64,000 nt of DNA from Labilibaculum filiforme (GCF_002843315.1 NZ_MVDD01000003.1:310001-374000), one strand, 5' to 3'. Counted from the stretch's first letter, positions 44,684 through 53,751 are shown. Notes: generated from the sequence alone by a model not told the origin. A program made the numbers and translations.

Positions 44684-45346
44684 ATGTTAAATAAAAATGT
44701 ATACCCCTTTCTGCTCGAACTAAGAGAAAACAACAATAGAGAGTGGTTTCGTGCAAATAAAAACAAATACGATAAAGCCAAAAAAGATTTTGAACTTTTT
44801 GTGGCATTAAGTATCGAACAGCTAAAACAAATTGATCCTGATCTTTCGGGACTTGTTGCAAAAGACTGTATTTTTAGAATATTTAGAGACGTCCGATTTT
44901 CGGAGGATAAACAACCGTACAAAACCCATTTTGGAGCTTTTCTGGCAAAAAATGGCCGAAAAAGCAGCTATGGAGGTTATTATATTCATATTCAACCCGA
45001 TGGAAGCTTTTTAGGAGGTGGTTGCTTTATGCCTGCCCCCAATGTTCTTAAAGCCATTCGCGAAGAAATATACCATAACCCATTAGAGTTTAAAGAAATA
45101 ATCACCAATAAGGAATTTATTTCCCATTTTCCAGAACTATACGGAGACAAGCTTAAAACTGCTCCTCGTGGCTATCCTAAAGATTTTGAATATATTGACT
45201 TGCTGAACTATAAAAACTACGCAGTTGGTAAAATGGTGCCTGATGAAATCGTTTTATCCGATCGATTTCCGAAGGAAATTTCAAATTGCTTCACGAGTTT
45301 ACATTCCTTAAATGTATATCTAAATCAAATACTAGAAGATTTATAG
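44684..45346 (+). CDS. DUF2461 family protein
   Basis: The 220-residue product from ATG 44684 starts MLNKNVYPFLLELRENNNREWFRAN, the conserved opening of the DUF2461/TIGR02453 family. It continues with FRIFRDVRFSEDKQPYKTHF and YIHIQPDGSFLGGGCF, also family hallmarks. The longer frame from 44651 is rejected because it adds residues that no family member needs and overlaps a gene remnant. The biochemical function is unknown; the protein is soluble and cytoplasmic. It is monocistronic, with a hairpin TTTTAGGA/TCCTAAAA at 45420-45452 downstream that may end the transcript. Confidence 0.88.
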   Translation: MLNKNVYPFLLELRENNNREWFRANKNKYDKAKKDFELFVALSIEQLKQIDPDLSGLVAKDCIFRIFRDVRFSEDKQPYKTHFGAFLAKNGRKSSYGGYYIHIQPDGSFLGGGCFMPAPNVLKAIREEIYHNPLEFKEIITNKEFISHFPELYGDKLKTAPRGYPKDFEYIDLLNYKNYAVGKMVPDEIVLSDRFPKEISNCFTSLHSLNVYLNQILEDL

Positions 45347-45662
45347 AAACCTTTGTCTTTTTATGTTGATTTCGAAAAATAGTTTCCTACAGAAGTCTAC
45401 AAAACAGCAAAGCTTTTCATTTTAGGAGGAGATACATCTTACTATCCTAAAAGAAAAGGTTTTTCTTGTTCTCTATTGTGATACAATGTAAATTACTACT
45501 TCCCATATATTATCTATTAATTGGCATTTCCCGATTTAGATTCATTCTTTTATGTTCGTTTGTTATATTAGATGAAATTTATAAAAAACTCATTGGTGCG
45601 GCAAAACAAAATTGTGGGCAGATTTGCACCCCATCCATCTGCTGGACGAAAGACCATACAAT
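45347..45662. other. intergenic region
   Basis: About 316 bases with one 8-bp perfect hairpin (45420-45452) and no supportable gene. The 3' part is the leader of the transglutaminase-like gene. Confidence 0.5.
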
Positions 45663-47591
45663 ATGAAACAAATTACAATCCTTAGTTTACTGACTTACTT
45701 TTTACTTCTTCCTCCTGCTTTTGCAAAAAAGGAAACGAGTAAATATCCTGCCTCTGCAATTCCAGCCAAACTTAAAAAAAATGCCAACGCAGTGGTTCGT
45801 TTAGATGAGTCGGAGTTTACCGTGCACTCCTCAAAAAGCTCAAGACTAACACAAAAAATGGTAATTACCATTTTAAATAAGAAAGGGGAATCGTACGCCT
45901 CAATTCCTTTTGGATACAGCAAATTTACCACATTAGAAAATTTGAAAATCACCATTTACGATTCCTTTGGTATGGTGATTAAAAAGGTTAAAAACGCTGA
46001 AATTAAAGATTACAGCTATAATTCGGCGGGTGAGCTTATTGGTGATTCCCGCTATAAAATTTACGAACCTGTTCAAAAAAACTATCCTTATACCATCGAA
46101 TATGAATCGGTATCAGACTATAAAGGTATTTTTGTTTACCCTAGCTGGCATGCTTATCCAGGATATTTGGTTAGTATTGAGAAATCAGTTATGAAAGTAC
46201 TTCTTCCCCTGCAGGAACAATTACGCTACAAATGCATTCATTTTACCGACTCCATTCACACAGCAATTGAAAATAATCAGCAAATTTATCAGTGGGGAAT
46301 TGATAGTTTGCCAGCCTTAAAAAGCGAAGCATACTCAAGCGGTGTGTTAGCACAATCACCTCAAATTCTTTTGGCTCCTCTGCATTTCGAAATGGATAAT
46401 TATCCTGGTAGTTTAGATAGTTGGAACAGCCTTGGAAAATGGTCGGCCAGCCTTAATAAAGGAAGGGACATAATTCCGGAAGAAGAACGAACTCATATTT
46501 TGACACTTAGCAAAAACTGCCAAACAACTGCCGAAAAAGTAAAAGTTTTGTACGAATACATGCAATCTAGAACGCGATATGTAGGCATACAATTAGGTAT
46601 TGGTGGCTGGCAAACTTTGCCTGCCGAAATGGTTTCGGAAAAAGCATATGGCGATTGCAAAGCTTTATCGAACTACATGAAATCTTTACTTAAAGTGCTT
46701 GGTATTGCTTCGAATTACACATTAGTAAAAGCAGGTGAAAGTAATAACCTGCAACATACCGATTTTGTACATAGCTATTTTAATCATGTTATTCTGCGCG
46801 TTCCCTTGCAACAGGATACTATTTGGCTCGAATGCACAAGCCAGAAAATGCCATTTGGATATCTGGGAAGCTTCACCGATGATCGCGACGTGCTGTGCGT
46901 AACCGAAGATGGTGGAGAGCTTTGTCATACTCCGGTGTACACGATGGAACAAAACCAGCAAGTGCAAAAAGCTACTTTTACAATACAAGCCAATGGGGAT
47001 GCTCATGCCGAAATTTCAACCATGTTTTCAGGCATTCAATATGAAAATATAGAAGCCCTTTACCATAGAACCAGCGCAGAGGATCAGAAACAGTTCCTTT
47101 ACGAAAATCACATTTCATTACCCGATTTCACCATAAATGATTACAATTTTGTAGAAGATAAACAGCAAATCCCTTCCTCTGTTTTACATTTAAACCTGGA
47201 GGTGCGAAACTATGCTTCCCAAACTGGCGATCGTTTATTTATCCCATTAAATCAAATCAACCGAGCCACCTACATTCCTAAAAAAGTAGAAAACAGACTT
47301 ACTGATATTCGCTACACCAGGGCAATGGAAGATAAAGACAGCATCTGCTTTGTACTACCGAATGGATACAGCATTGAAAATATGCCCAAGGAAAAAATTA
47401 TCGATTCGGATTTTGGATACTATAAAAGCACAGTTGAATTTAAAAATCAAAAAGTGTATTATACCCGAATTTTCCGCAAAAATAAAAACACTTTTAAAGC
47501 ATCCCGATACGAGGAATTTCGTTCCTTTCGGAAAGAACTTGCCAATGCAGACAAGATAAAATTGGTGTTGAAAAAAAATACCAAATCGTGA
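45663..47591 (+). CDS. DUF3857 and transglutaminase-like secreted protein
   Basis: With the start at 45663 the product is 642 residues and begins with a signal peptide (MKQITILSLLTYFLLLPPAFA). An in-frame ATG at 45612 would put 17 polar residues before it and is rejected. A DUF3857 domain (about 35-235) precedes a transglutaminase-like core with Cys332 in AYGDCKALSNYMKSLL, His375 in SYFNHVIL and an acidic residue in IWLECTSQ as the triad, and then a C-terminal DUF3858-like beta region. Family members are periplasmic and uncharacterised, with likely cysteine peptidase or crosslinking activity. It is monocistronic. Confidence 0.85.
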   Translation: MKQITILSLLTYFLLLPPAFAKKETSKYPASAIPAKLKKNANAVVRLDESEFTVHSSKSSRLTQKMVITILNKKGESYASIPFGYSKFTTLENLKITIYDSFGMVIKKVKNAEIKDYSYNSAGELIGDSRYKIYEPVQKNYPYTIEYESVSDYKGIFVYPSWHAYPGYLVSIEKSVMKVLLPLQEQLRYKCIHFTDSIHTAIENNQQIYQWGIDSLPALKSEAYSSGVLAQSPQILLAPLHFEMDNYPGSLDSWNSLGKWSASLNKGRDIIPEEERTHILTLSKNCQTTAEKVKVLYEYMQSRTRYVGIQLGIGGWQTLPAEMVSEKAYGDCKALSNYMKSLLKVLGIASNYTLVKAGESNNLQHTDFVHSYFNHVILRVPLQQDTIWLECTSQKMPFGYLGSFTDDRDVLCVTEDGGELCHTPVYTMEQNQQVQKATFTIQANGDAHAEISTMFSGIQYENIEALYHRTSAEDQKQFLYENHISLPDFTINDYNFVEDKQQIPSSVLHLNLEVRNYASQTGDRLFIPLNQINRATYIPKKVENRLTDIRYTRAMEDKDSICFVLPNGYSIENMPKEKIIDSDFGYYKSTVEFKNQKVYYTRIFRKNKNTFKASRYEEFRSFRKELANADKIKLVLKKNTKS

Positions 47592-47730
47592 AAAGCATCA
47601 GGAAATAAAATATATAAAATCCGGAAAGCATAAAACATCCAAAGATTCAAAGCTAAAACAATAGGAACTTACATGACTTTGTTTTTTTTACCTTCAAAGC
47701 CCCAAACTAAAACAAGGGGCAAAAGATAAG

Positions 47731-48015
47731 AAACGTCCATGGCAAAGCAATTTTGACACACAGGGAAATGATTATCCCAACATGGTAAGTTCCATATGGC
47801 AAAAACTTAAAATTATAATCATATGAAACGTCCATGACAAGGATATTTTAACACACAGGGAGATGATTATTCCAGCATGCTAAGTTCCATATGGCAAAAA
47901 CTTAAAATTATAATCATATGAAACGTCCATGACAAAGGTGTTTTGACACACAGGGGGATGATTATCCCAGCATGGTAAGTTCCATATGGCAAAAACTTAA
48001 AATTATAATCATATG
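47731..48015. repeat. three tandem 95-bp intergenic repeats
   Basis: Units start at 47731, 47826 and 47921, each with AAACGTCCATG, and end in TATAATCATATG. The last 45 or so bases of every unit (from TAAGTTCCATATGG) are identical, while differences cluster in the first half. Each unit holds a potential hairpin around GATGATTATCCC and a second AAGTT...AACTT stem. A length of 95 is not a multiple of three and stops occur in all frames, so the array is non-coding. It fills much of the 697-base gap between two converging genes (47592-48288). Confidence 0.92.
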
Positions 48016-48180
48016 AAACATTACTTCTCATAGTAAAAGCTTAGTCTTTTTTGAGATTTTGATACTTGATATCCAAACTCTGCAGTAGTCCGACGCGAAT
48101 TAAAATTGCATTCCAAACAACTATTTTACCTAGGTCGCGACTTACCAAACGCATACCTACCCGAGCTTACAACCGCCTTA

Positions 48181-48262
48181 CTCCTTTAGTCCAGGCTAGC
48201 GGAATTGGAGCCCTGCAGACTCAAAAATTCTATTTAAAACTTGGATTTTGGATCTTGAATTT
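48181..48262. repeat. dispersed repeat of about 80 bp, copy A
   Basis: From CTCCTTTAGTCCAGGCTAGC to CTTGAATTT this segment aligns with 49903-49984 over its full length, with one indel and scattered changes. It shares AGCCCT, AGACTC, AATTCTATT and ATTTTGGA in the same order. It is non-coding and richer in GC than its surroundings. Confidence 0.55.
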
Positions 48263-48288
48263 TATCCTTTGATACTTGATGCTTGTAT

Positions 48289-49458
48289 TTAATACACTGG
48301 CAAATAGAAGGATACACGAACGCCACCTTCTTTTAAATTCTCCACATCCACTTTCGCTTTGTGCAAATCCATCACTAGTTTTACAACCACCAAACCAGCG
48401 GTAAAGCGTTTAAAATCTTCTCTTCGGGCATCTTTACTGAGCTCAAAAAAGTGAAAGGTATAATTGACTTCCGATGGAGTGAATTGAACGCCTAAATCCT
48501 GAACAAAAACTTTCACACTTTGTTCGTCGAGGGCAGCACCAATAATAACCTCCGAACGCGAGGGAGCATTCGTAACTGCATTTTCAATTACTTTCTCCAT
48601 ACTAATACCTAATAATTTCTCATCCCCACGAATAATGTAATTTTTAGGAATATCTACCTTTAATTTGATCTTACGCTCCGAAATAAGAGGCTTTAACTTT
48701 TCGATACTCCCTTTAACCACTTCGTAAACAGAGATACCCAAAATTTTCATTTCGTAACGATCAAAACGCAAAGCAGACAGCAAGAGTGCCATGTCCGAAA
48801 CACCAATTAACTTTTCGCAAGCCTGAATGATGTAACGCACATATTTTAAATTGGTTTTATTTTTAATAGAAAACTCCAACATTTCGGCAAAGCCAACTAC
48901 TCCGTTTAGTGGCTCGCGTAATTCTGTCGACATCAGCGACAGAAAGTCATTTTTGGCGTCCTCGAGAGTAGAAAGTTGATGATTGGCACGCTCCAGACTT
49001 TGGTTCGCATCCACTAACTCCATGGTTCTGGCTGCAACACGCTCCTCCAATTCTAAATTCATCATTTTCAGCGCCTGATTCTTACATTTTAAATCAAGAT
49101 GCGTATTTACTCTGGCAACTAATTCCTGAGGGTTAAATGGTTTAGTCACATAATCCTGTGCCCCTGTTTGAAAACCTTTAACAATAGATTCTTCATCTAC
49201 TTTGGCAGTAAGAAAAATGACAGGGATATCTTTCGTTTTTTCTTTCGATTTAAAATACTCACACACCTCATAACCATCCATTTCAGGCATCATGATGTCC
49301 AATAAAATTAAATCAAAACTTTTTGACACACAAAGCATAATAGCATCTCTGCCATTTAGTGCATAACTGATTTCATAGGAGTCATCGGAAAGAATGGATT
49401 GCAAAACTTTAATGTTATCTGGTATATCATCAACGATTAAAATCTGATATTTCTTCAT
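48289..49458 (-). CDS. receiver-histidine-kinase-like protein lacking the phospho-acceptor His
   Basis: From the start at 49458 (MKKYQILIVDDIPDN; ATG 49491 would add an unneeded 11 residues) the product is 389 residues. An N-terminal receiver has Asp10/Asp11, phospho-Asp54 in LILLDIMMPEMDG and the Lys in YVTKPF. A coiled coil (about 125-175) leads to a HisKA-like helix reading SLMSTELREPLNGVVGF. Thr178 sits where the kinase His should be, and Glu replaces the usual Thr-Pro Thr. The HATPase region keeps an Asn (VIENAV) but has DLGV for DxGxG and no clear G2 box. I infer a phosphorylation-responsive pseudokinase that signals by conformation. No partner kinase is adjacent. Confidence 0.8.
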   Translation of the reverse strand: MKKYQILIVDDIPDNIKVLQSILSDDSYEISYALNGRDAIMLCVSKSFDLILLDIMMPEMDGYEVCEYFKSKEKTKDIPVIFLTAKVDEESIVKGFQTGAQDYVTKPFNPQELVARVNTHLDLKCKNQALKMMNLELEERVAARTMELVDANQSLERANHQLSTLEDAKNDFLSLMSTELREPLNGVVGFAEMLEFSIKNKTNLKYVRYIIQACEKLIGVSDMALLLSALRFDRYEMKILGISVYEVVKGSIEKLKPLISERKIKLKVDIPKNYIIRGDEKLLGISMEKVIENAVTNAPSRSEVIIGAALDEQSVKVFVQDLGVQFTPSEVNYTFHFFELSKDARREDFKRFTAGLVVVKLVMDLHKAKVDVENLKEGGVRVSFYLPVY

Positions 49459-50152
49459 TTCCGGTAAATTATATAAGTAGCTTGTAGTCATTCAAATCAT
49501 AAGGTAAAATGCTATCCATTTAACATTTACCTCTTTCTAATAAATTAAAGCATAAATATACCACATAATTTTACACATCAAAACCGAAATCCTACTTTTT
49601 TAATGATTGCCTTGTTCTTAGAATCGTCGAAGGGTGTATTATACGACGGTTTCTTTCTCCAAAACCTAAAACTGAATTGTAAATCATATGGTTGGTCGGC
49701 ACTAGAATAACCCAGGATAACTTTTTATCACGTCGACTTCCCAACCTAAATCCCCGAGCTAAAGCACGGTGCAAAGAATAAGGCACATTACACTTTTTTA
49801 GAATACATCCTCCGGCACGGAATAAAATCCTACTTCAAAAAAACATGTTCATCTGCGCCAATTTGTAACCTCTCATTTTTTCGCGGGGCGTCACTCACTT
49901 CACTCCTTTCCTCTAGACTATGGGATGATAGCCCTAAAGACTCGGGAATTCTATTGGAAACTGAAATTTTGGAGCTTTAAATTTGCAACTTACACTTTTG
50001 ACTTTCCCCCTGCCAGATTACATAAACATTCAAAATAATGACATAAAACCATTTAAATCGAAGACTAAAGTTTCGCTTGGCAAAAATGATCTCTTGACTT
50101 TTTCTTTTTTTTGTTTAATTTTACACCGTAATTATACACTACTACTACAAAA
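49459..50152. other. gene-poor stretch with dispersed repeat copy B
   Basis: About 690 bases with no supportable gene. It contains the second copy of the repeat of about 80 bp (49903-49984). A GC-richer stretch at about 49600-49800 with open frames on the minus strand (RDKKLSWVILVPTNHMIYN) could be a decayed gene but matches no family I know. Confidence 0.45.
49903..49984. repeat. dispersed repeat of about 80 bp, copy B
   Basis: Second copy of the element at 48181-48262, in the same orientation on the other side of the pseudokinase gene. Confidence 0.55.
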
Positions 50153-50299
50153 ATGCGACCAATGGAAAATTTACCAAAGGAGATCGCCGATGCGATTAAA
50201 AATGGAATGGGAGAAAAACCTCTCATTGAAATGGCAACCCGCCTTTTAGAAAAAGGAGATCAGGAAAATGCCGCCAGAGTATTAGATCTTTGCATTTAA
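50153..50299 (+). CDS. 48-residue conserved-looking small protein
   Basis: ATG at 50153 opens a 48-codon frame (MRPMENLPKEIADAIKNGMG, then EKPLIEMATRLLEKGDQENA and ARVLDLCI); a start at the second Met (50162) is also possible. The sequence is a strongly amphipathic, charged helix composition unlike a chance frame. It is followed 27 bases later by a good terminator, and A-rich sequence precedes the ATG. I do not know a function. It has no signal peptide or metal motif, so it is likely a small cytoplasmic or adaptor protein. Confidence 0.65.
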   Translation: MRPMENLPKEIADAIKNGMGEKPLIEMATRLLEKGDQENAARVLDLCI

Positions 50300-50325
50300 T
50301 ACCTATCAAAAATTTAAAACACTTT

Positions 50326-50367
50326 AAAAAAGCCTCCGAAGATTTTTTTCTTTAGAGGCTTTTTTTT
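50326..50367 (+). terminator. terminator of the small gene
   Basis: AAAAAAGCCTC (50326-50336) pairs with GAGGCTTTTTT (50355-50365), followed by more T. Confidence 0.85.
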
Positions 50368-51132
50368 GCCTGGGTATGCTTAAAATACCGAAAAGGGATT
50401 TGTATCGCTAAAGCGGATTTAAGAATCCTTCCCCACTTATCCATACCAAAACCTTAAAATATTCAAAAATAAACGGCTAAATACTAGCATTCTCCCTTTC
50501 TCTTGCCCCTTTTCCCTTTCCATTCAGCAAGAAATATCTATAATTTAATTTTTATTAACATTTATTATAGTTTTAGCTGAACTTTAACTTTGATTATGTG
50601 AACACTTTTTTCTACATTTAGAATAGGATTATGTTACAGCTGTTTTAATTCATTGTTTACAGGTTGATCCTTTCTAATCAATCGTCAATTTTAATATCAT
50701 ACCAAATCGAAAGAGAAGGTTTCCGATGGCAAGCCAAGCGCTTTAGGATGTCTTTGATTCAAACAAAAAGACATTCCAGGCAGATCGCACCATCAGAATT
50801 GCTCCCAATTACTCTCTGGCTTATGAATCATTCGTTTTTTCCAATAAGCCATATCAACTGCAGACTTCTATCCCTGCAAATGACCTGCATATACCAGTTT
50901 AAATTTATCCTTAAAGCTTGAATAGCAGTACAACAATAATTAAAACAGCTTATTACCTCCTATTTTTTCAATTTAAAATTTAGTTTTTTATCATTCGTTA
51001 ACGCAAGAACAAAAGTGTTCTGGTAAAAAATGATTGTCTCGCAAGGAAGTGGACTTCTGCGCTCCTCCTTTAAGGATCGGATAATTTGCAGCAGCCAATT
51101 CCAGACTCATTGGATGCGTTTATAAGGTGCAA

Positions 51133-51258
51133 AACAAGCTTTACCTTCCCTACGGAAAGCTCGTACCGGCTCCCGAAGAGCTTGTACCAGACCAAGGAAA
51201 GCTTGTGCCGGCTCCCGAGAAGCTTGTACCTTCTCCCGAAGAGGCAGAACCATCAAAG
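51133..51258 (+). repeat. six imperfect 21-bp tandem repeats
   Basis: Units of 21 bases of the type GGAAAGCTTGTACCGGCTCCC follow each other from 51133, and the first and last are most diverged. They keep one frame open (KLVPAPE/ELVPDQG heptads) and are notably GC-rich. The frame runs on to 51384 and overlaps the next gene, so I treat the array as non-coding or the relic of a Pro/Glu-rich repeat protein. Confidence 0.7.
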
Positions 51259-51368
51259 GGGCTTGTTTATTCCCTTGCATCCCTTACTGTTTTCCTGGAA
51301 AACAGAATGCCCTCGATTGTATGGAACATTTGTTTGTTCCTCTTTTTAAACCATTTAAATAAAATATC

Positions 51369-52286
51369 ATGCAAAAGTCTATAAAATCTCAGCAAGAAAT
51401 GCATAGAGTATTTCGCAACTTTATTGAAAATAATCTGGATAAATTGATGGCAATCTCTATCATCAAAGAAATTATTGAGGTGCAACTAAATAATATGACC
51501 CACTTCGATACGCTTTGGGAGCAGTCGCAAATGAACCACAGAGGAACTACCATCACCAAACACAATACCAAGGAGTTGGCGGCCAAGTATCTGAATCGAA
51601 TCAATCTTCTATTTTATAATTATTGCCTTAAAAACAGTAAACTAGAAGATAGTGCCAATTTAAAAGGCAGTATTCCGTACTACATGAACCTTTCGGATGA
51701 AAATTTTATCAGCAAACTAAACTTCTCCTGCAAATTTGGAGAGGCTTTGGGCGAAAATTTGGCCGAAACTGCTGTAAGTGCTGAGGAACTAGCTGACCTT
51801 AAGTTACTGCACGAAAGCTATATTAAGCTGGCACCACGCCCCCGCGAGATGCAGTCCTCTCTAAAACTTTCGAATCTGGAACTAAAAAAAACAGGAGCGA
51901 ATATCCTTAACATCAATAAAACCAGACTCAACAATGTAATGCAATCGCTTTTCTCGCTTTCCGAACCGGAATTCTATAAAAGCTATCTGCAAGCTACAAG
52001 CATCGAAAAATATAGCAATCGGAAAATTGCAGTGGCTGGGTCTATTTGCGACAAGAATACCCACCTGCCAGTGCAACGTGCTCATATTTTGATTCCCGAA
52101 ATTAATCTGGATCATATTTGTACCAGTAAAAAAGGAAGCTTCCGAATTTCGAAACTAAACCCAGGCACTTACCAGGTTCAGATACAGGCGCTTCCCTATA
52201 AAACCATTGAGCTGGAACTGGTACACTGCGGCGGGGAAACCAATCTGCTCGAAATAGAAATGGAAACCGAAAATGAAGCTAGCTAA
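51369..52286 (+). CDS. hypothetical protein with C-terminal carboxypeptidase-regulatory-like domain
   Basis: The 305-residue product has no signal peptide or membrane helix. The first 210 residues are alpha-helical and charged, with no family I recognise. The last 85 residues (VAGSICDKNTHLPVQRAHILIP, SKKGSFRISKLNPGTYQVQIQ) have the clear pattern of a CarboxypepD_reg-like/transthyretin-type beta sandwich, common in exported Bacteroidota proteins. Its apparent cytoplasmic location makes that domain odd here. A terminator follows. The function is unknown. Confidence 0.7.
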   Translation: MQKSIKSQQEMHRVFRNFIENNLDKLMAISIIKEIIEVQLNNMTHFDTLWEQSQMNHRGTTITKHNTKELAAKYLNRINLLFYNYCLKNSKLEDSANLKGSIPYYMNLSDENFISKLNFSCKFGEALGENLAETAVSAEELADLKLLHESYIKLAPRPREMQSSLKLSNLELKKTGANILNINKTRLNNVMQSLFSLSEPEFYKSYLQATSIEKYSNRKIAVAGSICDKNTHLPVQRAHILIPEINLDHICTSKKGSFRISKLNPGTYQVQIQALPYKTIELELVHCGGETNLLEIEMETENEAS

Positions 52287-52339
52287 TGCCGGGAAAGTGG
52301 AAAGCCGGCACTTGTTGGCCGTCCCCTAGTCCTAAAAAC

Positions 52340-52380
52340 AAACAGCCCTTAGAAAATGAATTCTTTGGGCTGTTTTATTT
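52340..52380 (+). terminator. terminator between convergent genes
   Basis: AAACAGCCC (52340-52348) pairs with GGGCTGTTT (52367-52375), with a second AGAA/TTCT stem inside the loop, followed by TATTTTT. Confidence 0.85.
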
Positions 52381-52436
52381 TTCCTGAATTTACTTCGGCC
52401 TCGCATATTGTTGCAATTAAAAAGCATAAAAGGGAA

Positions 52437-53612
52437 TTAATCCTCCAGAACAGTTGCTCTAAACTCCTTAATCCTTTGCTCCTCCTCCTTTTTACAAATC
52501 AACAAAACATCATTGTCTTCCACTACAATAAAATCCTGCAAGCCTTGAATCACCACTTTCTTATCCTTTGGCATGTTCACAATGCAATTGCTTGATTCGA
52601 ATACATGAACCTTTTCACCAACCACAGTATTTCCTTGTTGATTCCGTTCGCGCTTCTCCCAAAGCGACCCCCAGGTGCCCAAATCGGACCATCCAAAATC
52701 AGCTGGTTGCACATAGATGTTATCTGCCTTTTCCATGATGCCGTAATCAATGGAGATATTCATACATGTCGGAAACATTTCGTCAATAAAGGCCTGCTCT
52801 TTATTTGTATTGTAAACAGACTCTCCCTTAGCAAACAAAGTGGCTACTTCAGGCAAATCGTTTTCAAATGCACTCAAAATACTTTTCAAGGACCACAAGA
52901 AAATACCAGAATTCCAGAAATAGTTTCCTTCTGACAAATATGTTTTTGCCGTTTCCAGATTTGGTTTTTCTTTAAACGAAGCAACTTTACAAATTCCCCC
53001 TTCGCTTCCCCCTGAAGGGGGAAAGTTGGGTGCCATATTCTGCATTGTCTCACAAGATTCTCCCTCCGATCCAATTTGAACTGCTTCCTTCTTATTATTA
53101 ATTGTTAATTTTCCATTATTAATTAAATCGGCCTGTATGTATCCATAACCTGTTTCGGGACGGTGAGGTTGAATGCCCAGAGTTAGCAGGGTATCGTTAT
53201 TGGCAGTAAATTTCAATCCATTTTCGATAATGCGTACAAACTCTGCCTCATTGGTAATTAAATGATCCGATGGAGCAACAACAATATTGGCATTCGGATT
53301 TACTCCTTTTATTTTGTAAGCGGCATAAGCAATACAGGGGGCTGTGTTGCGCATGCACGGCTCCAGCAAAATATTACTCTCCAACAATTCAGGACATTGC
53401 TCTGTTACCAATTGCTTGTAGTTGGCTGATGTCACAATAAGAATGTTATTTGCAGGTGCTATGCTCTTAAATCGAGCAACTGTTTGTTGCAACAGACTTT
53501 TTCCAATTCCTAAAACATCTAAAAATTGCTTGGGCTTGGCTTCTGTACTCATGGGCCAGAATCGGGAACCTACTCCCCCAGCCATAATAACGATGTAGTT
53601 GTTGTTGTTCAT
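52437..53612 (-). CDS. manC: mannose-1-phosphate guanylyltransferase with in-frame insertion
   Basis: The 391-residue product has the ManC/ManA-type nucleotidyltransferase signatures IMAGGVGSRFWPMS (9-22), KPKQFLD, LLEPCMRNTAPCIAYAA, VAPSDHLI, RPETGYGYIQ (151-160), SFKEKPNLETAK and FGWSDLGTW. It makes GDP-mannose in the cytoplasm. Between GYGYIQ and the EKP motif the family normally has roughly 15 residues; here there are about 50 (162-207), encoded by two segments that look like intergenic repeats. No isomerase domain is fused. It is the last gene of the surface-polysaccharide operon in this window. Confidence 0.9.
   Translation of the reverse strand: MNNNNYIVIMAGGVGSRFWPMSTEAKPKQFLDVLGIGKSLLQQTVARFKSIAPANNILIVTSANYKQLVTEQCPELLESNILLEPCMRNTAPCIAYAAYKIKGVNPNANIVVAPSDHLITNEAEFVRIIENGLKFTANNDTLLTLGIQPHRPETGYGYIQADLINNGKLTINNKKEAVQIGSEGESCETMQNMAPNFPPSGGSEGGICKVASFKEKPNLETAKTYLSEGNYFWNSGIFLWSLKSILSAFENDLPEVATLFAKGESVYNTNKEQAFIDEMFPTCMNISIDYGIMEKADNIYVQPADFGWSDLGTWGSLWEKRERNQQGNTVVGEKVHVFESSNCIVNMPKDKKVVIQGLQDFIVVEDNDVLLICKKEEEQRIKEFRATVLED
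52992..53126 (-). repeat. two repeat-like segments embedded in manC
   Basis: Plus-strand 53089-53126 is a low-complexity ATTATTAATTGTTAATTTTC-type sequence (residues about 163-174, LINNGKLTINNK). Plus-strand 52992-53039 contains the palindrome TTCCCCCTGAAGGGGGAA (53006-53023; within residues about 192-207). Both have the look of dispersed non-coding repeats of Bacteroidota genomes, and the frame is preserved. Confidence 0.55.
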
Positions 53613-53702
53613 AGCTTATTTATATCTAGCCTAAGGCGACTGAAGTAATCTGCTGCAAATCGAGTCTCCTGCTTACTAATTTACTTGTGCTATTTCCTTC
53701 GG

Positions 53703-53731
53703 CCCCGCAAGAACAATAGGTTCTTACGGGG
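53703..53731 (-). terminator. hairpin between the aminotransferase gene and manC
   Basis: CCCCG-CAAGAAC pairs with GTTCTTA-CGGGG, 12 pairs with one mismatch. There is no T tract on the minus strand, so it may be a processing or stabilising stem or a weak terminator ahead of manC. Confidence 0.35.
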
Positions 53732-53751
53732 TAGTACGCCCAAGTATGCCT

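Larger units (their letters stand above)
50300..51368. other. gene-poor stretch
   Basis: It holds the small-gene terminator (50326-50367), then AT-rich sequence and a possibly decayed coding stretch at about 50660-50925 with open frames but no family features, and the 21-bp repeat cluster at 51133-51258. I see no gene I can support. Confidence 0.45.

Noticed and set aside
47731-48015. CRISPR array
   Set aside because: The units are 95 bp head-to-tail copies with no alternating unique spacers, and no cas genes are nearby.
50664-50921. 85-codon frame
   Set aside because: No recognisable features and no signals; it could be decayed coding sequence at best.
51127-51384. 85-codon frame through the 21-bp repeats
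   Set aside because: It runs into the next gene's start, and its second half is unlike a folded protein.
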